A DNA stretch of 64,000 nucleotides from M0103 sp040386155 (GTDB lineage Bacteria > Bacteroidota > Bacteroidia > Flavobacteriales_D > Crocinitomicaceae), in assembly GCA_040386155.1 (NCBI GenBank), contig JAZKFZ010000003.1, forward strand, positions 62,001 to 126,000, written 5' to 3'. The notes under the pieces were generated by a model. The model saw nothing but the letters and a program-made list of their open reading frames with translations, had not been told where the DNA came from and did no database searches. How positions within the stretch are numbered: position 1 is the first letter of the stretch; every line of letters begins with the position of its first letter. The translations under genes were made by a program, and so were the position numbers. Shown in pieces: positions 25,099-32,745 of the stretch.

Positions 25099-25574
25099 TG
25101 AAGTTACGAATTGGATTTGGTGTTGATGTGCATCGTCTTGCTGATACGCATGAACTGTTCATCGGTGGAAAAAAAATCGAATCTGATTTAGGCGCCGTTG
25201 GACATTCCGATGCTGACGTCCTTCTTCACGCCATTTGTGATGCCTTACTCGGAGCACTGAATCTCAGAGATATCGGGTTTCATTTTTCAGATACCGATCC
25301 TCAATACAAAGGAATCGACTCCAAAATCTTGCTTTCTGATACTTTTAAACTTATAAAAGAACGCGGTTATCACGTAGTGAACATTGATGCCACAGTTGTT
25401 CTCGAACAACCAAAATTAAATCCTCACATTCCAGCAATGCAAGTTATCATAGCAGCGATCTTAGAAGTAGAAGTTGATGTGATTTCTATTAAAGCCACCA
25501 CCCACGAAAAAGTAGATTCCTTTGGTGAACGAAAAGCAGTGAAAGCATACGCTGTCTGCTTATTGAATGCATAA
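25098..25574 (+). CDS. ispF: 2-C-methyl-D-erythritol 2,4-cyclodiphosphate synthase
   Basis: A 158-residue enzyme of the MEP isoprenoid pathway, converting CDP-ME-2-phosphate to MEcPP with release of CMP. Family motifs are FGVDVHRL (zinc ligands Asp and His), GHSDADVLLHAICDALLGA, IGFHFSDTDP and ATTHEKVDSFGERKAV near the end. Length is standard for the trimeric enzyme. It starts inside the porV stop codon. bioB follows after 75 bases with its own likely promoter, so ispF may be the end of the porV transcript. Confidence 0.95.
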   Translation: MKLRIGFGVDVHRLADTHELFIGGKKIESDLGAVGHSDADVLLHAICDALLGALNLRDIGFHFSDTDPQYKGIDSKILLSDTFKLIKERGYHVVNIDATVVLEQPKLNPHIPAMQVIIAAILEVEVDVISIKATTHEKVDSFGERKAVKAYAVCLLNA

Positions 25575-25601
25575 AACAAGCTACTTGTTCAAAAAATCAT
25601 C

Positions 25602-25632
25602 TTGTGTTAATCAAATAGAAGCCCTATTTTTG
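25602..25632 (+). promoter_or_regulatory. Promoter of the bioB operon
   Basis: TTG at 25602-25604, then 20 bases, then TATTTTTG at 25625-25632, matching the Bacteroidota -33 TTG / -7 TAnnTTTG arrangement. Transcription would start about 10 bases before the bioB ATG. No biotin operator was recognised. Confidence 0.58.
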
Positions 25633-25649
25633 TTTCACAAAAGCTAGGA

Positions 25650-26750
25650 ATGAAAGTAAATCCAAACTACAATACAAAAGAAAGTTTAGTCGAGTTATAC
25701 AACAAACCATTGTTAGAGTTGGTTTTTGAAGCAGCGACTGTTCATCGACAATATCATAATCCACGAGAAGTACAAATGTCTTCTTTGTTGAATATTAAAT
25801 CAGGCGGTTGTCCAGAAGATTGTGGCTATTGTCCACAAGCAGCGCGTTATCATACCGATATCGAAACGCACAAATTAATGACGGTTGAGTCGGTGAAAGA
25901 GCAAGCTCAAAATGCTAAATCCAATGGTGCTTCGCGCTTATGTATGGGTGCAGCATGGAGAGAAGTGCGCGACAATAAAGATTTTGATAGCGTGATAGAA
26001 ATGGTGCAAGCTGTGAACGACCTTGATATGGAAGTTTGCTGTACGCTTGGTATGATGAACGAAGAACAAGCAGTGCGATTGAAAAATGCAGGTTTGTTTG
26101 CCTATAATCATAACCTAGATACTTCACCAGATTTTTATGGAGATGTAATTTCAACGCGCGAGTACGAAGATCGTTTGAATACGATTGACAATGCACGTAA
26201 AGCTGGAATTTCTGTTTGTTCAGGAGGAATTATAGGAATGGGTGAAGCCATTGAAGACCGCATGGGTTTATTGGTGAGCTACATGAATATGGAAAATCCC
26301 CCAGAGTCTATTCCAATTAATGCTTTAGTGGCAGTAGAAGGAACGCCACTTGAGCAGCAAAAACCAGTTGAACAGTGGGAAATGATTCGCATGGTAGCCA
26401 CTACCCGCATTGCCTTTCCTCAATCTGTTGTTCGCTTATCCGCTGGTCGCACTAAAATGTCTATGGAAGCACAAGCAATGTGTTTTATGGCAGGAGCAGG
26501 TTCTATTTTCGCTGGGGATAAACTATTGACAACTCCAAATCCTGATTACAACGAAGACATGGAAATGTTTCAAATTCTTGGATTGGTGGCGAAAGAAGCT
26601 TTTGCAGATGGTGAGAAACCAGTGACTATTCCTGATGAAAAAATTATTGAACGCAAACGAAAGGAAGCAGAACGCACATTAGAATTAGAAACTGCTCGAT
26701 TGAAAGCTCCCAATACCGATTTTCAACCTAGAAAAATTACAATGAAATAA
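25650..26750 (+). CDS. bioB: Biotin synthase
   Basis: A 366-residue radical SAM enzyme inserting sulfur into dethiobiotin. The radical 4Fe-4S cluster motif is complete: SGGCPEDCGYCPQ with Cys54, Cys58 and Cys61. The cluster that serves as sulfur donor is represented by RLCMGAAWRE, EVCCTLGM and ISVCSGGIIGMGE. TTRIAFPQSVVRLSAGR carries the conserved arginine. The C-terminal tail of about 40 residues is charged and slightly longer than in the E. coli enzyme. Its stop overlaps the ATG of the downstream bioF-like gene by one base (TAATG), forming a two-gene biotin operon. Confidence 0.96.
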   Translation: MKVNPNYNTKESLVELYNKPLLELVFEAATVHRQYHNPREVQMSSLLNIKSGGCPEDCGYCPQAARYHTDIETHKLMTVESVKEQAQNAKSNGASRLCMGAAWREVRDNKDFDSVIEMVQAVNDLDMEVCCTLGMMNEEQAVRLKNAGLFAYNHNLDTSPDFYGDVISTREYEDRLNTIDNARKAGISVCSGGIIGMGEAIEDRMGLLVSYMNMENPPESIPINALVAVEGTPLEQQKPVEQWEMIRMVATTRIAFPQSVVRLSAGRTKMSMEAQAMCFMAGAGSIFAGDKLLTTPNPDYNEDMEMFQILGLVAKEAFADGEKPVTIPDEKIIERKRKEAERTLELETARLKAPNTDFQPRKITMK

Positions 26751-27829
26751 TGGATCAGCGATTGATTCAAAAATTAAACAACAGAAAAGAAGAGGGAACC
26801 TTGCGTTCCCTTTTGTCATTTGAAGGAATGATAGATTTTCATTCGAATGATTATTTGGGTTTAGCGAAAGTTCCCACTGAAATTCAGTCGAACCAATTTG
26901 GAAGTACAGGTTCTCGTTTGATCTCTGGATCATCGAATGCAGCACTAGCGTGTGAAAGATTTCTGGCTAACTTTTTTCAAAGTGAAAGTGCCCTGGTCTT
27001 TAATTCTGGGTATGATGCCAACCTAGGTTTTTTCTCGTCTGTTCCACAAAAAGGAGATACCGTTTTGTACGATGAGTTCATTCATGCAAGCGTTCGCGAT
27101 GGTTTGCGACTATCTTTTGCCAAATCGTTATCATTTCGACACAATGATGTAGCCGATTTAAAGCAAAAGCTGGAAAAATGCGAAGACACCATTTACGTTG
27201 CAGTAGAAAGCTTGTATTCCATGCATGGCGATCTTGCTCCTCTTTCTGAAATTGCAGCGCTCTGTAAGCAGAAATCGGCTTATCTGATTGTTGATGAAGC
27301 ACATTCTGCAGGAGTTTTTGGTAAGCAGGGAAGAGGTTTAGTCGATGAGTTAGAATTGGGAGAAAAAGTCTTTGCACGATTGATTACCTTTGGTAAGGCC
27401 TATGGATCGCACGGAGCAGTTATTCTAGGGAGCGATGATTTGAAACAGTACCTTATCAATTTTGCGCGTTCTTTCATTTATTCTACCGCCTTACCTCCAG
27501 AATCGTACGAGCGAATTGTACAGATGGTTAATTATGCTGAGCTTCCTCAACTTCAAGCACAATTGCAAAATAACATCGCTTTGTTTCGTTCACAATTTGA
27601 AGCACTCAACTTACTATCAGCCTCAACATCACCAATTCAATCTTTACGCTTCAATAGTCGTGAGAATTTGATTACCATTTCAGATAAGTGCATAGCTGGT
27701 GGATTAGCAGTAAAAGCTGTTTTTTCACCAACAGTTCCAGAGAAAGATGAATGTTTGCGGGTTAATTTGCATTCATTTCAGCGGAAAAAGGAAATTGAGG
27801 TGTTAAAGGGATGTGTCTTTGGGAAGTAA
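26750..27829 (+). CDS. bioF: 8-amino-7-oxononanoate synthase-like PLP enzyme
   Basis: A 359-residue alpha-oxoamine synthase of the aminotransferase fold. It has the opening FHSNDYLGLAK, GSTGSRLISGSS, FNSGYDANLGFF, the cofactor-binding VDEAHSAGVFG and the PLP lysine in TFGKAYGSHGAVILG (Lys216). BioF condenses pimeloyl-thioester with alanine; paralogues make 2-amino-3-ketobutyrate or ketosphinganine. Position one base into bioB favours BioF. It is somewhat shorter than the common length of about 385, with a compact C-terminus, so the assignment rests partly on context. bioA and bioD are not in this window. Confidence 0.85.
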   Translation: MDQRLIQKLNNRKEEGTLRSLLSFEGMIDFHSNDYLGLAKVPTEIQSNQFGSTGSRLISGSSNAALACERFLANFFQSESALVFNSGYDANLGFFSSVPQKGDTVLYDEFIHASVRDGLRLSFAKSLSFRHNDVADLKQKLEKCEDTIYVAVESLYSMHGDLAPLSEIAALCKQKSAYLIVDEAHSAGVFGKQGRGLVDELELGEKVFARLITFGKAYGSHGAVILGSDDLKQYLINFARSFIYSTALPPESYERIVQMVNYAELPQLQAQLQNNIALFRSQFEALNLLSASTSPIQSLRFNSRENLITISDKCIAGGLAVKAVFSPTVPEKDECLRVNLHSFQRKKEIEVLKGCVFGK

Positions 27830-27903
27830 TAAGTCTTGTTTTTCAAAATTCCACAATTCCAAATATTTGGACCCGCTCAGGCTAATAAAACAGTGTAAAA
27901 ACA

Positions 27904-28968
27904 TTACTCCTCCTCAAATTCCAAACTCACCGAATTCATGCAATAACGTTTGTACGTCGGTGCGGGACCATCATCAAAAATATGTCCAAGATGTGAATTA
28001 CATCTTCCGCATTCTACTTCCGTACGTTGCATTCCAAACGATTTGTCAACTTTATAAATCATGGCATCTTTGCGAATTGGCTCAAAAAAGCTTGGCCAAC
28101 CACAACCACTTTCAAATTTCGAGGTTGATAAGAATAATTTATTCCCACACACAGCGCAAAAGTAAGCTCCTTTTACATCAGTGTCCCAGTATTTCCCTGT
28201 GAATGCTCTTTCGGTGCCTTGCTCGCGTGCGACGTGGTACAAATCTTCAGATAAAATTGTCTTCCATTCCTTGTCTGAAACTTCTAAATGTTCCGTTGCT
28301 GTTCTTGAATAATGTGGATTTTTCATTGCTGTTTGATTTTCTTTAAGTTGATCGTTAAATACTTTTTTAAATTTCTCTAATTTAGGTTGAATTACAAATT
28401 GACAATACGATTCATTGGAATTGTTTTCATAATAATCTTGATGATAATTTTCTGCAGGATAAAATGTTGAATACGCTGCTACTTCCGTCACAACTTTCGT
28501 GGGATAGGCCTCTTCATCATTCAACTTTTGAATGTAATAATTCGCAAGTTCCTTTTGCTTTTCATTGTGATAGAAAATCGCAGAACGATATTGTGTTCCT
28601 TTGTCATTCCCTTGCCTGTTCAATTGAGTAGGATCATGCGCCACAAAAAACGCTGCCAATAGTTGATCAAAACTGATCAGTGAACTATCGTATACAATAG
28701 AACACGCTTCGGCGTGACCCGTTGTTCCTGAACAAACCTGCTCATACGTTGGGTTTGCCACCTGGCCACCAATATAGCCGGAGCTAACTTCGCTCACGCC
28801 ATTTAAGTGACGAAATTGCTCTTCCACACACCAAAAACAACCTGCCGCAAAAGTCGCAGTGTCGAGTCCTGCAGTGAGTTCTGAATTGTTTTTTACTTTT
28901 TTAGACTCATTTACCTGTCCGCAAGAAAATAGCGGCAAAAGAAGGAGGAAATACCATTTGTTTTTCAT
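27904..28968 (-). CDS. MsrA-MsrB fusion peptide methionine sulfoxide reductase, lipoprotein
   Basis: A 354-residue bifunctional repair enzyme. MsrA comes first with the catalytic motif AAGCFWCVEEQF and the segment GTQYRSAIFYH. MsrB follows with zinc-binding CAVCG and CGRCN pairs, ESGCGWPSFF, LGHIFDDG and the catalytic RYCMNSVSL (where RYCINSAAL is common). Together they reduce the S and R epimers of methionine sulfoxide. The ATG at 28968 gives a signal peptide with lipobox LFSC, so the protein is probably anchored and works outside the cytoplasm. A longer frame to 29097 adds residues without family character. How the exported enzyme is re-reduced is not shown; the TlpA-like protein at 1-423 is one possible kind of partner. 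Confidence 0.92.
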   Translation of the reverse strand: MKNKWYFLLLLPLFSCGQVNESKKVKNNSELTAGLDTATFAAGCFWCVEEQFRHLNGVSEVSSGYIGGQVANPTYEQVCSGTTGHAEACSIVYDSSLISFDQLLAAFFVAHDPTQLNRQGNDKGTQYRSAIFYHNEKQKELANYYIQKLNDEEAYPTKVVTEVAAYSTFYPAENYHQDYYENNSNESYCQFVIQPKLEKFKKVFNDQLKENQTAMKNPHYSRTATEHLEVSDKEWKTILSEDLYHVAREQGTERAFTGKYWDTDVKGAYFCAVCGNKLFLSTSKFESGCGWPSFFEPIRKDAMIYKVDKSFGMQRTEVECGRCNSHLGHIFDDGPAPTYKRYCMNSVSLEFEEE

Positions 28969-29041
28969 TTTCGGTTTAGTTTGATAAAACAATAATAATT
29001 CTAAATTCGATTCCTTTTTCTTATAAATTGTTAAATTCCAA

Positions 29042-29310
29042 TCATCGTTTGAAAAAATAGTTAAACGGATAGGGGCAAAGAGCACGAAGAATACCACTTA
29101 AGAAATAATTTGCAAAATAAAGAATGTGAAGCATTACCATGTCAGTGGTTTGTTCTACCATAAACCCCTTTGCGCTCTCGGCCTCTTTGCGGTTAAACAC
29201 CAAATTCGTAATCTGAATTCCACAATCGTGACGTCGATATACCTTCTGCTTCGGCACTCAATCAACGATTTTTTACATTGTAAATCATAAATCGTACATC
29301 GTAAATAATC
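29042..29310. other. Intergenic remnant of phylum-typical repeated sequence
   Basis: The 370-base gap between msrAB and surE contains the phrase TTTGCGCTCTCGGCCTCTTTGCGG near 29170, and near 29275-29300 alternating short units (TTGTAAATC, ATAAATCGTAC, ATCGTAAATA). From memory, such low-complexity phrases recur between genes in Bacteroidota genomes. A 71-codon minus-strand frame spans 29042-29257, but its composition and context look like chance translation of this material. I see no gene here. Confidence 0.4.
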
Positions 29311-29312
29311 CT

Positions 29313-29320
29313 TAACTTTG
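29313..29320 (+). promoter_or_regulatory. Candidate -7 element for the surE-lpxB operon
   Basis: TAACTTTG matches TAnnTTTG and lies 18 bases before the surE ATG at 29339. No -33 box is found at proper distance. Confidence 0.43.
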
Positions 29321-29338
29321 CTCACAATTTTCTACAAG

Positions 29339-30109
29339 ATGTCAAACACCCAACCCTTAATTTTAGTAACCAACGACGATGGAATTTCTGCCAAAGGAAT
29401 TGCCTCACTTATTGAAGTCGCAAAGGAATTTGGAACTGTGGTGGTTGTGGCGCCAGACAAGCCTCAGTCGGGAATGGGACATGCAATTACCGTCAATGGT
29501 ATTTTGCGTTTGAATGAATACCATGGCTATGAAAATGTAAGCGCCTTTTCATGTTCAGGTACGCCGGTAGATTGTGTGAAATTGGGTATTTATGAAGTGC
29601 TGAAACAAACGCCTCAATTGATTATTTCTGGCATTAATCATGGTGAGAACACTTCTACAAATGTGCTGTATTCAGGAACAATGTCGGCCGCAGTTGAAGG
29701 CGCTATGGAAAATATCCCTTCTATCGGATTCTCACTTGCAGATTTCGATTCGAATGCCGATTTTTCGGTTGCACAACATGTGGCTAGAAAAATAATCACT
29801 CAAGCGTTTGAAAATCCATTTCCTGAGCATGTTTGTTTAAATGTGAATGTGCCAAAAGTGAAAATTGACGATTTAAAAGGCATCAAAGTATGTAAACAAG
29901 CCTTTGCTTTCTGGGAAGATCGATTCGATAAGCGTTTGGATCAATTCGGAAAACCATATTACTGGTTAACGGGTAATTTTGCAATGCAAGACAATGATGA
30001 AGATAGTGATCTTTATGCCATGCAGCATGGATATGCGAGCATTGTACCAACTCAATTTGATATGACGGCTTTTGAGTCGATCAACAATTTAAAAACGTGG
30101 AATTTATGA
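29339..30109 (+). CDS. surE: 5'-nucleotidase SurE
   Basis: A 256-residue metal-dependent nucleoside monophosphate phosphatase. The N-terminal LVTNDDGISAKGI supplies the paired aspartates (Asp13, Asp14), followed by VVAPDKPQSGMGHAIT, CSGTPVDCVKLGIY and ISGINHGENTSTNVLYSGTMSAAVEGAM, all characteristic. I begin at the ATG at 29339; an in-frame start seven codons upstream lacks family support and overlaps the promoter element. The stop overlaps the ATG of the next small membrane protein gene (ATGA). SurE is linked to stationary-phase survival in other bacteria. Confidence 0.94.
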   Translation: MSNTQPLILVTNDDGISAKGIASLIEVAKEFGTVVVVAPDKPQSGMGHAITVNGILRLNEYHGYENVSAFSCSGTPVDCVKLGIYEVLKQTPQLIISGINHGENTSTNVLYSGTMSAAVEGAMENIPSIGFSLADFDSNADFSVAQHVARKIITQAFENPFPEHVCLNVNVPKVKIDDLKGIKVCKQAFAFWEDRFDKRLDQFGKPYYWLTGNFAMQDNDEDSDLYAMQHGYASIVPTQFDMTAFESINNLKTWNL

Positions 30110-30414
30110 GCCTTAAAAATTTTAGCAAACAGCATCTTTATGGATTGTTAATTGGAATTTTAGTCCCAATTATACTTATTCCCCTGGTCATTTTAATCCT
30201 ATCGTGGGCACAAAACTTCATGTTTGAGCAATTGTGGTACAAATTCCTTCACAACTCAAATGTGCGCGCAAAAGTCATTTCGATTACCCTAATTTCAAAC
30301 CTTATTTGGTTTTATCTTTTCCTTAATAGAGAAAAGTGGAACTGGGCAATGGGCGTTATTTTGGGAACTATACTTTTCTTGCCTTACGTAATATACGTGC
30401 TATTCATTGCTTAA
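30106..30414 (+). CDS. Small three-helix membrane protein
   Basis: A 102-residue protein with three predicted transmembrane segments at about 10-35 (GLLIGILVPIILIPLVILIL), 58-75 (VISITLISNLIWFYLFL) and 82-101 (MGVILGTILFLPYVIYVLFI). I do not recognise the family. It is coupled at both ends: its ATG overlaps the surE stop (ATGA) and its stop overlaps the lpxB ATG (TAATG). The position suggests a membrane role near lipid A synthesis, but no motif supports a specific function. Confidence 0.75.
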   Translation: MSLKNFSKQHLYGLLIGILVPIILIPLVILILSWAQNFMFEQLWYKFLHNSNVRAKVISITLISNLIWFYLFLNREKWNWAMGVILGTILFLPYVIYVLFIA

Positions 30415-31541
30415 TGGCAACTTCTAAAATCTATATCATTGCTGGTGAAGCATCAGGAGATTTACACGCTAGTAATTTAATGAAGGCGATATCAACCGAG
30501 TTTGATAGTACGATAGATTTTCGTTTTTGGGGTGGTGATAAAATGAAAGCGGTGGGTGGAACTTTGGTGAAACACATTCGTGAGTTAGCTTTTATGGGGT
30601 TTTGGGAGGTGATAAAAAACCTTCGCACAATTACGGGTAACCTAAAGTTTTGTAAAGCAGATATTCTTTCTTTTCAACCCGATGTCTTAGTCTTAGTAGA
30701 TTATCCTGGATTTAATCTTCGCATTGCTGAATGGGCAAAGTCTCATAATATCAAGGTGATGTACTATATATCTCCACAGGTATGGGCTTGGAAAGAATCT
30801 CGTGTGAAGAAAATTCGTCGTTCAATCGACCAAATGAATGTTATCTTGCCTTTTGAGAAAGATTTCTACAAGAAACATCAAATGGAGGTGAATTATGTGG
30901 GACATCCTTTGATGGAGGTGATTCAAAAGTATAAAAACGAAGCGAAGTCCAAAGAAGCGATAAAAGGTGAACTTGGAATTGCTAATGCAAAGGTGATTAC
31001 CTTGTTACCTGGAAGTCGCAAGCAAGAAATCGCTGTGAAGCTACCAATCATGTTGGAAGCTGCTAGACAATTTCCTTCCTATAAAATATTAATTGCACAC
31101 GCACCAGCGATGGAAGCAGATTTTTACGCTCCATTTTTAAATGATGCCTGTTATTTGGTTCAAAATAGGACGTACGATTTATTGTCTATTGCAGAATTTG
31201 CGATGGTGACATCTGGAACAGCTACGCTAGAAACAGCATTGATTGGAACTCCACAAGTGGTTTGCTACAAAGGTTCTTCGATCTCGTATTGGATCGCTCG
31301 TCAACTTATTAAAATCAAGTATATTTCTCTTGTGAATCTAATCATGGATCGCGAAGTTGTCACAGAACTTATTCAACACGAATGCAATCCACAGCGAATT
31401 ATTGAGGAGTTAAATAAATTAGCGGATGACGCTCCAAAGAGAGCTCAGGTACTGTCCGACTATGCCGAACTTTCCACTATGTTGGGAAATGGCGATGCTA
31501 GTTCAAAAGTTGCACGAAACTTGCTGAAACTAATTCGTTAA
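30414..31541 (+). CDS. lpxB: Lipid-A-disaccharide synthase
   Basis: A 375-residue GT19 glycosyltransferase joining UDP-diacylglucosamine with lipid X to give the tetra-acyl disaccharide 1-phosphate at the inner membrane. Recognisable segments are IIAGEASGDLHASNLM, LVLVDYPGFNLRIAEWAKS, YYISPQVWAWKESRVKKIRR, YVGHPLME, LLPGSRKQEI and MVTSGTATLETALIGTPQVVCYK. The ATG at 30414 overlaps the preceding stop; the frame is open to 30336, but that portion belongs to the membrane-protein gene in another frame. The LpxH-like hydrolase at 424 would supply lipid X. Confidence 0.95.
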   Translation: MATSKIYIIAGEASGDLHASNLMKAISTEFDSTIDFRFWGGDKMKAVGGTLVKHIRELAFMGFWEVIKNLRTITGNLKFCKADILSFQPDVLVLVDYPGFNLRIAEWAKSHNIKVMYYISPQVWAWKESRVKKIRRSIDQMNVILPFEKDFYKKHQMEVNYVGHPLMEVIQKYKNEAKSKEAIKGELGIANAKVITLLPGSRKQEIAVKLPIMLEAARQFPSYKILIAHAPAMEADFYAPFLNDACYLVQNRTYDLLSIAEFAMVTSGTATLETALIGTPQVVCYKGSSISYWIARQLIKIKYISLVNLIMDREVVTELIQHECNPQRIIEELNKLADDAPKRAQVLSDYAELSTMLGNGDASSKVARNLLKLIR

Positions 31542-31560
31542 GATTCAGTAGAAGAACCCA

Positions 31561-32745
31561 ATGATTCGCCTAATACATAGTATAATTTTTACCCTTTTAT
31601 CAACTTTCCTGTTCGCACAGCAGTTGAGAATTGGTGTATTGCGAGATTATACCATGAAACGAATTTCCTTTTCGTATAACGATGGAAGTTACGGAATCTA
31701 TGCTGACACCTCTTATTTTGGTGCAATTTTGCCCAATGAATTTGTCGATATTTTCTACGTATCAAAAGATAAAATTTTACTTAAAAAGGGGACGGTTGAA
31801 CTCGGTCAATTCTCAAAAATTTATTTGGTGCAAAATCAATCCAATACTTCGCTAGTGCTAACACCTAAATCTCCAGTGGTAAAAGCGCGAAAGTACAAGG
31901 ACGATTTTGAGATTTTTGCTGATAAATCGCAGTTAAATATCGTAAATACAGTGGATATCAACAATTATCTTTCAGGCGTAGTGGAATCAGAAGGTGGTGG
32001 TGGACAATCCAAAGAATACTACAAGGTGCAGGCAGTGATGAGCAGAACCTATGCGTTAAAGTATAAGTCAAAGCATGCTGCAGAAGGGTTTGATTTGTGT
32101 GATAGAACACATTGTCAGGCCTACCACAATATGCAGCGATTTACACCATTGATTGATTCAGCGGTGCTTGCTACGAAGAATAAAATTATTGTAATTGGCG
32201 ATCATCAGGAATTGACCGATAGTTATTTTCACGCCAACTGCGGTGGACAAACATGCGAACCTCAATATGTGTGGAATTCAAAGGTTGATTACTTAAAATC
32301 GTTCAAAGACACGTTTTGTATTTACACAAAGCAAGCGAAGTGGACGAAGCGCATTCCAAAAGAGCGGTGGACAAATTTTATCGTCAAGAACTACGATTTC
32401 CCAGTTGATGATAGCACGTATGGAGTACTGTTGTACAATTTTAATCAAACCGAGCGAGCAGCATTTTTTGCGCATCCAATTTTTGGAATTCCACTGCGAG
32501 ACTTACGTCAGGAGTTTAATTTAAAGTCTACATTTTTCAGCTCCCACTTGGAAGGAGAAGAAGTTGTTTTAGAAGGGCGAGGATTTGGTCACGGAGTTGG
32601 ATTGTGTCAAGAAGGCGCAATGAAAATGGCAAAACTGGGCTATGATTACCAACAAATTTTAGAATTCTATTTCCCAAGCGTGAAAGTGGTGGATAGAAAT
32701 GAGTTGGAATATTTTAATCAAAAAGAGCAAGAAGCATCTTTTTAG
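31561..32745 (+). CDS. SpoIID/LytB-domain protein, probable peptidoglycan lytic enzyme
   Basis: A 394-residue exported protein with a signal peptide ending in LFAQ. The SpoIID domain occupies about 120-380: LSGVVESEGGGGQSKEYYKVQAVMSRTYAL (containing the catalytic-type Glu), DLCDRTHCQAYHN, SYFHANCGGQT and GRGFGHGVGLCQEGAMKMAKLGYDYQQILEFYFP. In Bacillus, SpoIID is a lytic transglycosylase acting on stem-less glycan; homologues here are likely periplasmic. It lies 19 bases after lpxB and could be in the same transcript. The stop overlaps the converging gene by four bases. Confidence 0.88.
   Translation: MIRLIHSIIFTLLSTFLFAQQLRIGVLRDYTMKRISFSYNDGSYGIYADTSYFGAILPNEFVDIFYVSKDKILLKKGTVELGQFSKIYLVQNQSNTSLVLTPKSPVVKARKYKDDFEIFADKSQLNIVNTVDINNYLSGVVESEGGGGQSKEYYKVQAVMSRTYALKYKSKHAAEGFDLCDRTHCQAYHNMQRFTPLIDSAVLATKNKIIVIGDHQELTDSYFHANCGGQTCEPQYVWNSKVDYLKSFKDTFCIYTKQAKWTKRIPKERWTNFIVKNYDFPVDDSTYGVLLYNFNQTERAAFFAHPIFGIPLRDLRQEFNLKSTFFSSHLEGEEVVLEGRGFGHGVGLCQEGAMKMAKLGYDYQQILEFYFPSVKVVDRNELEYFNQKEQEASF

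Noticed and set aside
27813..28202. Plus-strand open frame opposite the MsrB part
   Set aside because: It is antisense to clear zinc and catalytic motifs of MsrB and has no family pattern.
29042..29257. Minus-strand open frame of 71 codons upstream of msrAB
   Set aside because: It has no recognisable family, no usable signals and lies in repeat-like intergenic sequence.
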